A DNA stretch of 64,000 bases. Source: Arenibaculum pallidiluteum (lineage in GTDB: Bacteria > Pseudomonadota > Alphaproteobacteria > Azospirillales > Azospirillaceae). Below, piece by piece: positions 18,922-27,202 of the stretch (positions are counted from its first letter, which is position 1; every line of letters starts with the position of its first letter). The notes beneath the pieces are model-generated. The model did not search any database and had not been told where the DNA came from. It saw only the letters and a program-made list of their open reading frames with translations. The DNA is taken from positions 533,217 to 597,216 of the forward strand of contig NZ_JAFIQU010000003.1 in assembly GCF_017355985.1 (NCBI RefSeq). Reading direction: 5' to 3'. Made by a program: the position numbers and the translations under genes.

Positions 18922-20331
18922 TCATGCCGCGAGCGCGACGGACACGCCGACAAGGGCGAGGATGCAAATCGCCGAGGCTGGACCGAACCAGCGGCGCCCG
19001 CCCCACCGCAGGCCGATTCCCAGCCCGCCCATCATCAGCAGGGGCAGGGCGATGCCGAGCATGTAGTGGTAGCGGGGATAGATCAGGATGCTCGACAGCA
19101 TCGCCGGCAGCACGACGCATGAGAGCTTCAGGGCCTCGCAGAGAATGGTTCGCCCCCGCTCCTGCAACAGCGCCCGGCTCCAGTACGCGGCGATGCTCAC
19201 CACCAGGAAGGCCGCGCCCAGGATATAGCCGGCGGCGAGCCAGGGGCGCCAAAGCAGGACGGGCGCCACCTCGATCGGGGCCGCGGCGGGAGCGAATGCG
19301 GCAGCGACCGGCATGGCGAGCGTTCGGACCAGATTTTCGCCGAGATGGCGTGCCATCGCCGAAGGATGCGCCTCCCACGCCTCCAGGAGGCCCCGGGCGC
19401 CGCCGAAGACATCCCGCCAGATCGCCTCGTGCTCCAGCCAGGGATCGCGCGGGCTTCCCTCCCAGCCGACCCAGTTCAGCGCGAAATGCTGGCTGAGCGC
19501 CACGCCGGTCCTCACGCCGGAGCTGGTCATCGGCAGGCCGATCAGGATGTGCGTGAGGCCGGCCGCGGCCAGCAGCGCCGCCGCCACCATCAGGCCGAAC
19601 TTCCTGTCTCGGCGCTCCAGCACCGGCCATGCCACGCACAGCGCCAGCGCCATGGCGAAGCCGATGAGCAACTCCGGCCTCGCCATGGAGCCTGCGAGCA
19701 GTGCGGCGGCGAGGATGCCGAACTGTGCGGCAGGCCGCTCCATCCTTCCGCCGAGAACCAGGCCCAGAAGCACGATCGCCAAGGCGAAGTGGCTGACCTT
19801 GGGCCAGCCGCCGAGATTCAGGTACGAGCAGGCGACGACGCTGCCGATCGCAAGGCCCGTCCACCAGCTTCCCGATGCCTGCGAGACATGCAGGAACACG
19901 AGAACCGCCAGCGCGGTGCCGAGCAGCACCGCGTTCAGCGCCGTCAGGCCGGAGGTGCCGGAGTCGATGAGGGCCAGGAGCTTGTACCAGAGGATGTAGG
20001 CGCGCGAGCCGTCGGGACTGGCGGCCAGGACATCGGCCACCGTCCGCCCCACGACACTCTGGTAGCCGGGATCGTCGGCCTGGGGGATCCCGAGGGTGCC
20101 CTCGGCCAGCCAGAAGAGACCCAGCACCACCGCGAACATGAGCATGGCCCCGAAAAGCAAGGCCACGGGCCGCGTCGGGCCCCTTCGTCGCGCGGTCGAA
20201 GGTGGTCCGCCGGAGGGTTGAAGCAGATCCTGGCGCCGGGCCGTTTCCTGACCTCGCGACAGACGTACGGGGCCGGCATGGCCGCCTGCGGGGCGGGAGC
20301 CGGGCGGAACGCTTAGATCATGTTCGGCCAT
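18922..20331 (-). CDS. Polytopic membrane protein, possibly GT-C-like glycosyltransferase
   Basis: This 469-residue protein has a 60-residue polar N-terminus followed by about ten membrane spans. An acidic loop with ADDPGYQSVVGR lies after the first span, which is the place and character of the catalytic Asp-containing loop of GT-C (Dol-P-Man/ArnT-like) transferases, but no family signature can be confirmed. The large loop near residue 300 (HFALNWVGWEGSPRDPW) is probably periplasmic. ATG 20331 follows GAGGG at 7 bases; the frame continues upstream to 20496 without likeness. It stands alone between tRNA-Arg and a hydrolase gene. The function is unknown. Confidence 0.7.
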   Translation of the reverse strand: MAEHDLSVPPGSRPAGGHAGPVRLSRGQETARRQDLLQPSGGPPSTARRRGPTRPVALLFGAMLMFAVVLGLFWLAEGTLGIPQADDPGYQSVVGRTVADVLAASPDGSRAYILWYKLLALIDSGTSGLTALNAVLLGTALAVLVFLHVSQASGSWWTGLAIGSVVACSYLNLGGWPKVSHFALAIVLLGLVLGGRMERPAAQFGILAAALLAGSMARPELLIGFAMALALCVAWPVLERRDRKFGLMVAAALLAAAGLTHILIGLPMTSSGVRTGVALSQHFALNWVGWEGSPRDPWLEHEAIWRDVFGGARGLLEAWEAHPSAMARHLGENLVRTLAMPVAAAFAPAAAPIEVAPVLLWRPWLAAGYILGAAFLVVSIAAYWSRALLQERGRTILCEALKLSCVVLPAMLSSILIYPRYHYMLGIALPLLMMGGLGIGLRWGGRRWFGPASAICILALVGVSVALAA

Positions 20332-20496
20332 CCGGCCCTCGTCATTGGCAGCTGAAAGGCCGGATGCCGCACGAAAGCAGCACCCGCCGCATACGGGTGC
20401 GGAACCTAGCGCGGCGCATCGGACGAGTCTTGGAGGGATCGCCGCGCTTGCGTGCCCGCCTCCGCGTCCAGCCAGCTTGCCGCGGCTGGCCCGCAC

Positions 20497-21390
20497 TCAC
20501 TCCGTCCAGCCGGCGACCGTCAGCACGGCGTCGGCAAAGGCATCCGGCGCCTCCTGCGGGAGATTGTGGCCGGCGTCCGGTATGACGCGATGCTCGTGCC
20601 GGGCATGAAAGCGCGGCGCATGGTGCGCCGTGCCGCCGATGGGCATCACGCCGTCCGCATCGCCGTCAAGCGTCACCGCAGGGACCGTGATGGGCGGCTG
20701 CGCGGCGAGGCGCGCCTCCAGCGGCTCCAGCGCCGGGTCGCCGGGAACAAGCGCGAAGCGGTGACGGTAGGAGTGGATCACGACGTCGACGAAATCCGGG
20801 TTGTCGAAGGACGGGGCCGTCGCGGCGAAGGTCGCGTCGTCGAACGTCCATTTCGGCGACCACTGGCGCCAGAGCAGGCGGCACAGCGCCCGCCTGTCGC
20901 GGGCGAGGCCGGCGCGGCCGCGCTCGCCGTGGAAATAGTATTGGTACCACAGGCGGTGCTCGTTCTCAGGAGAGTGCGGCTCGCCCGAACGCGCGATGTC
21001 CTGGATGTTGTAGCCGTTCAGCGAGACGAGGCCCCCGACCCGCTCGGGCCACAGTGCCGCGACGACGCAGGCGGCCCGCCCGCCCCAGTCGTAGCCCGCC
21101 AGGACGGCCGCAGGGATCGCCAGGGCGTCGAGAAGGTCCAGGAGGTCCTGGCCGAGCGCCGCCTGCTGTCCCGAGCGGGGCGTCGCCTCGGAGCGGAACC
21201 GGGTCGGTCCGAAGCCGCGGAGATAGGGGACGATCACCCGCGCGCCCCGGGCCGCCAGTCGCGGCGCCACCGAATCGTATGCATGGATGTCGTAGGGGAA
21301 GCCGTGCAGAAGTACGACCGGCCAGCCCCCTGACTCGCCGGTCTCCACATAGGCCACGCGGAGGCGGCCGGCATCGATCTGAGCGAGCAT
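20497..21390 (-). CDS. Alpha/beta hydrolase with Asp nucleophile (epoxide hydrolase/dehalogenase type)
   Basis: This 297-residue protein has the alpha/beta hydrolase core. The oxyanion segment LLHGFPYD lies near residue 30, and the nucleophile elbow AGYDWGGRAA has Asp101 in place of serine. An acid is likely in LDGDADGVMP, and the catalytic His is in DAGHNLPQE. An Asp nucleophile points to epoxide hydrolases, fluoroacetate or haloalkane dehalogenases rather than esterases; the physiological substrate is open. ATG 21390 is chosen because AGGGGG lies at good spacing; the ATG two codons upstream touches that sequence. A 9-bp inverted repeat lies 37 bases upstream of the start. Confidence 0.85.
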   Translation of the reverse strand: MLAQIDAGRLRVAYVETGESGGWPVVLLHGFPYDIHAYDSVAPRLAARGARVIVPYLRGFGPTRFRSEATPRSGQQAALGQDLLDLLDALAIPAAVLAGYDWGGRAACVVAALWPERVGGLVSLNGYNIQDIARSGEPHSPENEHRLWYQYYFHGERGRAGLARDRRALCRLLWRQWSPKWTFDDATFAATAPSFDNPDFVDVVIHSYRHRFALVPGDPALEPLEARLAAQPPITVPAVTLDGDADGVMPIGGTAHHAPRFHARHEHRVIPDAGHNLPQEAPDAFADAVLTVAGWTE

Positions 21391-21715
21391 GGTCATCCCC
21401 CTGACGTGCTGACCCCGACGTTTGGTGATTGCCGCGAAGTATAGGCGGCAATCTCCTGCATGGCACGCCGCGGGCAGCAACGGCGGGACGCGTTGTCACG
21501 CCACGCATTGCCCCTTATCCGCTATGGTGGTAGGGCTCATCCCTCCGGCCAGGCCGCGATGCGTTCAAAACTAGTGCTTTCGAATCTCCTTTTGCCCGGC
21601 CGCGGGGCCGAACGCTCTGAGGCTGGCGGGAGAGGCGTGGACGTCGTGGTCGATCCGGTGCGCGTTTGATGCGCCGCTCCGCCCTGGGGACAGCGGCACC
21701 GACCGGAAGCATGGC
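21391..21715. other. Divergent intergenic region of 325 bases
   Basis: This stretch must hold the promoters of the hydrolase (minus) and of the 512-residue protein (plus). A perfect 9-bp inverted repeat with a 9-base spacer (21427-21435 and 21445-21453) is the only clear structure. A 69-codon frame at 21460-21669 looks accidental. No RNA gene or riboswitch is recognised. Confidence 0.6.
21427..21453. repeat. Perfect 9-bp inverted repeat, operator-like
   Basis: GATTGCCGC and its exact complement are separated by GAAGTATAG. Centre-to-centre spacing is 18 bases, compatible with a dimeric regulator on one DNA face, and it lies just upstream of the hydrolase gene. A transcript hairpin is the alternative reading. 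Confidence 0.45.
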
Positions 21716-23254
21716 ATGAAGAACGACGAGATCGAACGGCTCGTGCAGGGCCTTTCCCCGGAACGGGCCCGCGCAGTCCTCGAACGGCTCGCAGGCCTGG
21801 AGGTCACCCGTCCGGAGCGCGAGGCCGCCCTGCGCGCCGCCCTGTCGCGTGCCGCCAACACCAAGCGCACGCAGCACGCCCGGCGCCTGTTCACCGACGT
21901 CCTGGCGCCGGTGCTGGCCACGGATTCGCGGGCGCAGGAGCTCGGCAGCGACGCGCCCGGTCTCGTGACGCGGGCTGACGCCGCAGCCCTGTGGTCCCTG
22001 ACCGCCGAGACGCGCCCTGCGGTCGTGACCCGCATTCAGGACGTCCTCTCCTCCGAGGCGGCCAGAGCGCCACTTTCCGAGATCCTGACCCGCGACACGG
22101 CCGTCGGCATGGCGGACGAGCTCTGCAGCGCCTGCGTCGCAGCACTCGACGAGCTGATCGCAGGCCGGCCCAAGGGTGCGTTGGAGCGGGTCGAGGCCGT
22201 CCGTTCCGCCGAATCCCGCCGGCGCGGCATCTCCGCAAGGCCACGGCCGTGGTCGAGGGCCGACCTGCTGTTCCTGCGCGATCTTCTGGCGCTCCGGGAC
22301 ATCGCCCTGCCGGTGGTCACGGCCGTGCGCAAGGGCACGGCGGCGCCGACCGCCTCGCAGTCCCTGGCAGCAATCGTCGTCGAGACGGAACGCAGCCCCG
22401 TGCTCGCGGCGCTGGTTCCGCTCACCATGATGAACATCCAGGCGGAGTTCCGCGACGCCTGCAGCTTCCTGGCGCTGGTGAGCGACGGCGCCGTCGTGGG
22501 CGTGGTTCTAGCCGGGCTGGCCCGGCACCTCACCGTCGCGGCGGAGATGCTCGGCGACCGCCTCGCGACGGTCGGCGGCAGCGTCGGTTCGGGACCGCTC
22601 GCCTGGTCCGAGGAGCGCGGCCGCGACCTGCGAAAGGCCCTGATGCGTTTCTCCGACGCGATGGGCGCCGCGGCGGATCTGGACCTTCTGAAGAACCCGC
22701 GCGTCGGCGCGCAGTGCCGCGACGCCCTGGCCAGCATGATGGGGCGCGTCGAGAAGGGGCCCTACCGGGTGCTGATGGACCGGGTGGAAGCCTGCTCCCG
22801 CGCACACCCGGCTCCGGACCATGCGGCGGTCGTCTCGGTGCTGGGCATGCTCAACGACTGGCGCTCGAGCCTCTCGGACCAGATCTTCTGGGGCAGCGCC
22901 CACACGGCCTTCCGCAGCGATGTCGAGGCGACGCTCGCCGCCGCCTTCAAGCGCGCTCTCGCACCCGACGGGCATCAGGACACGCTGGCCCGCTTCGGCC
23001 ACCTGCAGCGCATTGAGGAGCTTGCCCGCGGGATGGGCTCGTCGACGGCGCGGTGGCTGGAACCGCCCGGCCCGGGATTCGTGCGCGTCGCGACCGACCG
23101 GCTCGGCTTGCCCGCGCCGCTGCACCCCATCGAGGCGGACCTGATCCGCGTCTCGGTCGAAGCCGCCAAGGCCGAGATGGCCCTGATCCGCCATTGGAGG
23201 GACCCCGCCCTGCTGGCGCTGAGCGAGGCGGCGGCGCGGCGCGGCGATCTCTGA
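21716..23254 (+). CDS. Hypothetical protein of 512 residues, predicted all-helical
   Basis: I do not recognise the family. The protein starts MKNDEIERLVQGLSPERARA and is rich in Ala, Arg, Leu and Glu throughout, with no signal peptide and few aromatic residues, so a cytosolic helical protein is likely. A moderately hydrophobic stretch around residues 255-275 (SFLALVSDGAVVGVVLAGLA) could be a buried helix or a single membrane segment. Codon use and GC match the neighbours, which argues for a real gene. It is flanked by the divergent hydrolase and the convergent histidine kinase, so neighbours give no role. Confidence 0.75.
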   Translation: MKNDEIERLVQGLSPERARAVLERLAGLEVTRPEREAALRAALSRAANTKRTQHARRLFTDVLAPVLATDSRAQELGSDAPGLVTRADAAALWSLTAETRPAVVTRIQDVLSSEAARAPLSEILTRDTAVGMADELCSACVAALDELIAGRPKGALERVEAVRSAESRRRGISARPRPWSRADLLFLRDLLALRDIALPVVTAVRKGTAAPTASQSLAAIVVETERSPVLAALVPLTMMNIQAEFRDACSFLALVSDGAVVGVVLAGLARHLTVAAEMLGDRLATVGGSVGSGPLAWSEERGRDLRKALMRFSDAMGAAADLDLLKNPRVGAQCRDALASMMGRVEKGPYRVLMDRVEACSRAHPAPDHAAVVSVLGMLNDWRSSLSDQIFWGSAHTAFRSDVEATLAAAFKRALAPDGHQDTLARFGHLQRIEELARGMGSSTARWLEPPGPGFVRVATDRLGLPAPLHPIEADLIRVSVEAAKAEMALIRHWRDPALLALSEAAARRGDL

Positions 23255-23277
23255 CAGCAGGCGGGCCAGCGGCGGAG

Positions 23278-24330
23278 TCACGGGGCGTCGGAGCTTTGCA
23301 CGGCGAGGCAGGTCGGCGGGAACCGGACCCTGACGCGCAGGCCGCCGCCCGGGACATCCTCGATCTGCAGCGTGCCCTGGTTCTGGGCCGCGAGCTGCCG
23401 GACGAGCTGCGTGCCGAGGCCGGTTCCCTTGGGCGCCGCGTCAGGATTCATCCCGACGCCGTCGTCCTCGACCACAAGCGTCGGCATCCCGTCGACCATG
23501 AAGAACGTTACCGCGATTCTTCCCTGGCGCCCGTCGGGAAACGCGTATTTGAACGCGTTCGTGACGAGCTCGTTTACGATCAGGCCGATCGCGGTGGCGC
23601 AGCGCATCGCGAGGCTGACATCGTCCGCCGAGGCGAGGACCACGACCGGCCGGAGGCCGACCATGGATTGCCGGAGATCCTCGACCAGCCCTTCGATGAA
23701 CTCCTTGGACCACACGGCCGCCTCGCGCTCGCGCAGCACGAGCCGGTCGTAGACCCGGCTGATGACCGAGATGCGCTGGCGGAGCTGGCGCGACATCTCG
23801 ACGAAGCCCTCCCGATCCTGCCGCTCGGCCAGGCTCAGCAGCGCGAGCATCGCGTGCAGATCGTTGCGCACCCGGTGTCCGAGCTCGCGGATCATGATTT
23901 CCCGCTCCTGCAGCAGCTCGCCGTAGCCGCGGAGCAGCTCCTCGCGCTCGCGCCCGTCTGCCGCCACCTTCTCCAGCGCCGTGCGCAGGGCCTCCGTCAG
24001 CGCGGCGATCCCGCTGCCGATGCAGACGAAGAGGATCAAGGGGAACCAGTCCCGCGGCTCCTCGGGGATCAGCGAGCCCTTTGGAGCGATCCAGATCCAC
24101 AGGGCGATGAGGGCGCTCTCGGCGACTGCGAGGAAGCCGGACGCCCGGTCGAAGAGCAGGGATGTCAGGAAGATCGCTGGGAAGAACAGCAGGAACGGGT
24201 AGCCCTGCAGCGTTTCGTCCAGCGCATGGCGGAGCAGGGCTGTCAGGCCGACAAGCGCCGTCGTGACACCGTAGCGGACGGCAAGCGAAGATGGCTTCGG
24301 CGGGAGCAGCTGGATCAGCAGGTTCTCCAT
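23278..24330 (-). CDS. Membrane sensor histidine kinase, DUF4118 plus HisKA_2/HWE type
   Basis: This 350-residue kinase has an N-terminal membrane unit of four spans resembling DUF4118 (residues about 18-112), a coiled linker, and a kinase core. The phosphoacceptor box is IRELGHRVRNDLHAML with His152, of the HisKA_2 type. The ATPase domain shows IGLIVNELVTNAFKYAF (N box), VVEDDGVGM and GTGLGTQLV. In alphaproteobacteria this kinase group feeds the general stress response (PhyR) or light/stress systems, but no response regulator is adjacent. ATG 24330 is used; an in-frame GTG at 24378 would add 16 residues. Confidence 0.87.
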   Translation of the reverse strand: MENLLIQLLPPKPSSLAVRYGVTTALVGLTALLRHALDETLQGYPFLLFFPAIFLTSLLFDRASGFLAVAESALIALWIWIAPKGSLIPEEPRDWFPLILFVCIGSGIAALTEALRTALEKVAADGREREELLRGYGELLQEREIMIRELGHRVRNDLHAMLALLSLAERQDREGFVEMSRQLRQRISVISRVYDRLVLREREAAVWSKEFIEGLVEDLRQSMVGLRPVVVLASADDVSLAMRCATAIGLIVNELVTNAFKYAFPDGRQGRIAVTFFMVDGMPTLVVEDDGVGMNPDAAPKGTGLGTQLVRQLAAQNQGTLQIEDVPGGGLRVRVRFPPTCLAVQSSDAP

Positions 24331-24478
24331 CCTCGGCAAACGGCAGGATGCCGGATGGGTTCCTGACGTCGCGGACACCAGGCCGGCAGCGCTTTCGCCG
24401 CATGGCGATGATTTCGGTCCGGGAGGTGCGCGGAGGGGCGTTCCGCACTATGGTCGGCACCGCGCCCCAGGGACCGTC

Positions 24479-25642
24479 ATGCTTGACCGTATCCGTCTTT
24501 CTGCCTTCTTCGCGGCCGTCTTCTCGGTCATCGCCGTCCAGCTCCCCTATTGGCCGGTCTGGCTGACGGCACAGGGACTCGAGCCTGCCGAGGTCGGTCT
24601 GATCGTGTCGCTGGCCTACTGGACGAAGCCGGTGGCGGACCCCCTTGCCGGGCTGGTGGCGGACCGGACCGGCTCCCGGCGGCGCGCCATGGTCGTGCTT
24701 GCCGTGGCGGCCCTGGCCGGCGCGTCGCTGTTCCTGGTCGACCGGGGACTGCCGGTGCTTCTGGTGGTCTCCGCCCTGTGGACCGGCGCCTTCTCGGCCC
24801 TCGTGCCGCTCGGCGACAGCCTGGCGCTGCTGGCGACGAGGGCGAGGGGCTTCGACTACGGGCGGCTGCGGGTGTGGGGGTCCATCGGGTTCGTTGTCAC
24901 GACCATGTCGGCCGGCCCGCTTCTGGCCGGCAGCGGCAGCGAGGCGATCCTGCACCTTCTGCTGGCCGGTCTGGGCCTGGCGCTGCTGACCTGCCTGCTG
25001 CTGCCCGAGGCGCCGGCACCCGCGGCAAGGGCGGAGCGCGTGTCGCTGGCTCCGCTGCTGCGGCGGCCCACCTTTCTTGTCTTCCTGGTCACCGCCGCCG
25101 TGCTCCAGCCAAGCCATGCGGTTCTCTATGCCTTCGGCACCATCCACTGGCGCTCGCTCGGCCTGTCCTCCGAGGTGGTCGGCCTGCTCTGGGTCGAGGG
25201 CGTGCTGGTGGAGATCGCGCTCTTCGCGTTCGGACGGCGCCTTGCGGATCGGCTCGGTCCGGAGGGGCTCCTGATGGCGGCGGCGGCAGCCGGAATCGTG
25301 CGCTGGACGGCTTTGGCCTGGGCCGAAAGCCTGCCCGCTATCGCGGCGGCGCAGGCGCTCCACGGGTTGACCTTCGGGGCCGCGCATCTCGGCGCGATGC
25401 GGTTCCTTCAAGAGGCGGTCCCGCGCAGCCATGCGGCGACGGGCCAGACGCTCTATTCCGGAGTTGCCCTCGGCGTGGGCTTCGGAAGCCTGCTGGCGGC
25501 GTCCGGCCCGCTGTACGAGGTTGCGGGCGGACGGGCGTTCCTGGCAATGGCGGCGCTGTGCCTCGCCGCCGGCACCGGAGCCGCGGTGCTGCTCAGGATG
25601 CGACGTGCCGGGAAAACGGCAGAGGTGCCGGGCGCCGGGTGA
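24479..25642 (+). CDS. MFS transporter, PPP/HcaT-like family
   Basis: This 387-residue protein has 12 predicted spans in two six-helix halves. The N-terminal segment SAFFAAVFSVIAVQLPYWPVWL and the loop ADRTGSRRRAM between spans 2 and 3 match the phenylpropionate permease-like (MFS_1-like, HcaT) group. These carry aromatic acids or nucleosides by proton symport; the substrate here is unknown. AGGGA precedes ATG 24479 at 6 bases. It is divergent from the histidine kinase and convergent with a small lipoprotein gene. Confidence 0.85.
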   Translation: MLDRIRLSAFFAAVFSVIAVQLPYWPVWLTAQGLEPAEVGLIVSLAYWTKPVADPLAGLVADRTGSRRRAMVVLAVAALAGASLFLVDRGLPVLLVVSALWTGAFSALVPLGDSLALLATRARGFDYGRLRVWGSIGFVVTTMSAGPLLAGSGSEAILHLLLAGLGLALLTCLLLPEAPAPAARAERVSLAPLLRRPTFLVFLVTAAVLQPSHAVLYAFGTIHWRSLGLSSEVVGLLWVEGVLVEIALFAFGRRLADRLGPEGLLMAAAAAGIVRWTALAWAESLPAIAAAQALHGLTFGAAHLGAMRFLQEAVPRSHAATGQTLYSGVALGVGFGSLLAASGPLYEVAGGRAFLAMAALCLAAGTGAAVLLRMRRAGKTAEVPGAG

Positions 25643-25669
25643 AGGCGCACGAGATCCGGAGCCGCGGGA

Positions 25670-25987
25670 TCAGCGTGCGGGCAGGGGATCCCGCGTCCAG
25701 CCGGCCCGCACGAGGAACGGCCCCTGATAGCGACACTCGAAGACCGGACTGCCTGCAGCGGGCGAGCCGCCGGTCTCGGCGGGGTCGGTGAGTTGCACGG
25801 CATGAGCGGGGTAGGGGCTCGTCACCGGCTCGACCGGCGGCACGCGCGTGACCTGCGGCGCCGCGACGGGGCGCCAGGGCCATACGGCCGTCGTCATGTC
25901 GGCGCAGGTCGCCACCTGGTCATAGGGGCTGCTGCAGGCGCCAAGGCCGATAAGCATGGCGACAACGGACAGGCGCCGCACCGTCAT
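25670..25987 (-). CDS. Small predicted lipoprotein
   Basis: This 105-residue protein starts MTVRRLSVVAMLIGLGACSS. The lipobox LGAC places the modified cysteine near residue 18. The mature part has cysteines near residues 28 and 89 that could pair, and it is rich in Pro and Val. No family is recognised. ATG 25987 gives a proper type II signal; the frame extends six codons upstream. It lies 22 bases after a 60-codon gene on the same strand. Confidence 0.7.
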   Translation of the reverse strand: MTVRRLSVVAMLIGLGACSSPYDQVATCADMTTAVWPWRPVAAPQVTRVPPVEPVTSPYPAHAVQLTDPAETGGSPAAGSPVFECRYQGPFLVRAGWTRDPLPAR

Positions 25988-26009
25988 GGAGGCTCGCGTC
26001 CGCACGGGT

Positions 26010-26192
26010 TCAGACCTCCTGCTGCGGGCGCTCCGCGAGCGTCATCTCGACTTCACGCCAGATGTCTGCTGCGTCGCGATCACCGGAATCGGAAGCTGTG
26101 ACGGCGCGGTTGCGCGCCTCTGCAACGGCTTCGTTGCCGAACCGGGCTGCGAGGAGGGAGGCCACGGCCCAATGGTCGGTGTCTCGACTCAT
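26010..26192 (-). CDS. Small hypothetical protein, 60 residues
   Basis: This 60-residue polar protein (DTDHWAVASLLAARFGNEAV near the start, IWREVEMTLAE near the end) looks like the short two-helix alphaproteobacterial proteins that pair a WA-A-L-RFG start with an IWR-V end. GGAGAG sits 9 bases before ATG 26192, and the gene is in line with the lipoprotein gene 22 bases downstream. Its function is unknown. Confidence 0.6.
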   Translation of the reverse strand: MSRDTDHWAVASLLAARFGNEAVAEARNRAVTASDSGDRDAADIWREVEMTLAERPQQEV

Positions 26193-26348
26193 TCGAAATC
26201 TCTCCGGTTCCGCCGGTACCCATCAAACAATGACGGTTGTTAATCCGTTTCGAACGTCTGGGAACTTTTCGCTGCCCGAGGCTTCCTTGCAACAGGGAAA
26301 GCGCGGCAGAATTCCGGCACTGCGTCAGCAACCATGCGGGCATGATCG

Positions 26349-26594
26349 ATGGCGGCACTTCTCCGGATCCTCTTCCTCTGCCTCGTCGTGGGCTTCCTGC
26401 TGTCATGGTTCGCCATCGACCCGCGCAGCCTGCTGACGGGAAGCCTGGATGCGGTCCGTGACGTCGCCAGGCTGGCGCTCTCCCTGGGTTCCTGGGCCAT
26501 TCCCTACATCCTGCTGGGCGCCACGGTCGTGGTGCCGATCGCCGTCATCGGCGCGGTCCTGAAGCTGCTCGACCGCCGTCGGCGGGATCCCTAG
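26349..26594 (+). CDS. Small membrane protein with two spans
   Basis: This 81-residue protein has two hydrophobic helices (residues about 4-22 and 48-72), a polar connecting segment and a basic tail LLDRRRRDP, suggesting an N-in/C-in hairpin in the inner membrane. No clear ribosome binding site precedes ATG 26349. It resembles small membrane proteins of unknown function seen in alphaproteobacteria, but no family can be confirmed. Confidence 0.6.
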   Translation: MAALLRILFLCLVVGFLLSWFAIDPRSLLTGSLDAVRDVARLALSLGSWAIPYILLGATVVVPIAVIGAVLKLLDRRRRDP

Positions 26595-26754
26595 CGCCTG
26601 GGCTGCAGCCGTTTGCGGGGCGGCTTGTGACAAAACGGGGATCTGGTCCGCGCACGGGGAGAAATGCCCGGAGACCCTGTTGAGGACCGTGCCGCCAATG
26701 CGGGCATGGGCCCGTGGCGGCAAGTCCGTTCGCATCCTCTACTCATCGCACCTT

Positions 26755-26781
26755 GGCCGGCGGCGCTCGACGCCGCCGGCC
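26755..26781. terminator. 11-bp GC hairpin between convergent genes
   Basis: A perfect stem (26755-26765 with 26771-26781) with a 5-base loop ends 13 bases before the hisI stop codon on the opposite strand. It lies in the 200-base gap after the small membrane protein gene, where nothing else is seen. Confidence 0.55.
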
Positions 26782-26794
26782 ATTCTGTACGTGG

Positions 26795-27202
26795 CTATTC
26801 CGGCCTACCGTAGAGCGCCTCGGGCTGGATCTCGACGGGAAGGACCGTCTCCACGTCATCCTGCCCCGCGCGGCGATAGAAGCAGCTCCGCCGTCCGGTG
26901 TGGCAGGCAACTCCGACCTGGTCCACGACCGCCAGCACCGCATCGCCGTCGCAGTCGATGCGTAGTTCCCTCAGATGCTGCACCTGGCCCGATGTCTCGC
27001 CCTTGCGCCACAGCGCCCGGCGCGAGCGCGACCAGTAGCAGACGCGCCCCGTCTCCAGCGTCTCCGCGAGGGCATCCCGGTTCATCCAGGCCATCATCAG
27101 CACCTCGCCCGTGTCGTGCTGCTGGGCGATCGCGGGAACGAGCCCGTCTGCATCGAAGCGGACGAGGTCCAGCAGGGGGTGCCGGCTCTTCGGCGCCGTC
27201 AT
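26795..27202 (-). CDS. hisI: Phosphoribosyl-AMP cyclohydrolase
   Basis: This 135-residue enzyme catalyses the third step of histidine biosynthesis, hydrolysing the adenine ring of PR-AMP. The metal site is complete: DCDGD at residues 83-87 binds magnesium, and C84, C100 and C107 (VACHTGRRSCF) bind zinc. SRSRRALWRKGETSG is typical of the active-site loop. It is the stand-alone HisI form without the HisE domain. The start ATG 27202 overlaps the stop of the metC-like gene (ATGA), so the two are co-translated, far from other his genes in this window. Confidence 0.95.
   Translation of the reverse strand: MTAPKSRHPLLDLVRFDADGLVPAIAQQHDTGEVLMMAWMNRDALAETLETGRVCYWSRSRRALWRKGETSGQVQHLRELRIDCDGDAVLAVVDQVGVACHTGRRSCFYRRAGQDDVETVLPVEIQPEALYGRPE

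Noticed and set aside
21460..21669. 69-codon frame in the intergenic region before the 512-residue protein
   Set aside because: It lacks a ribosome site, is Arg/Gly-rich, and overlaps the likely promoter region.
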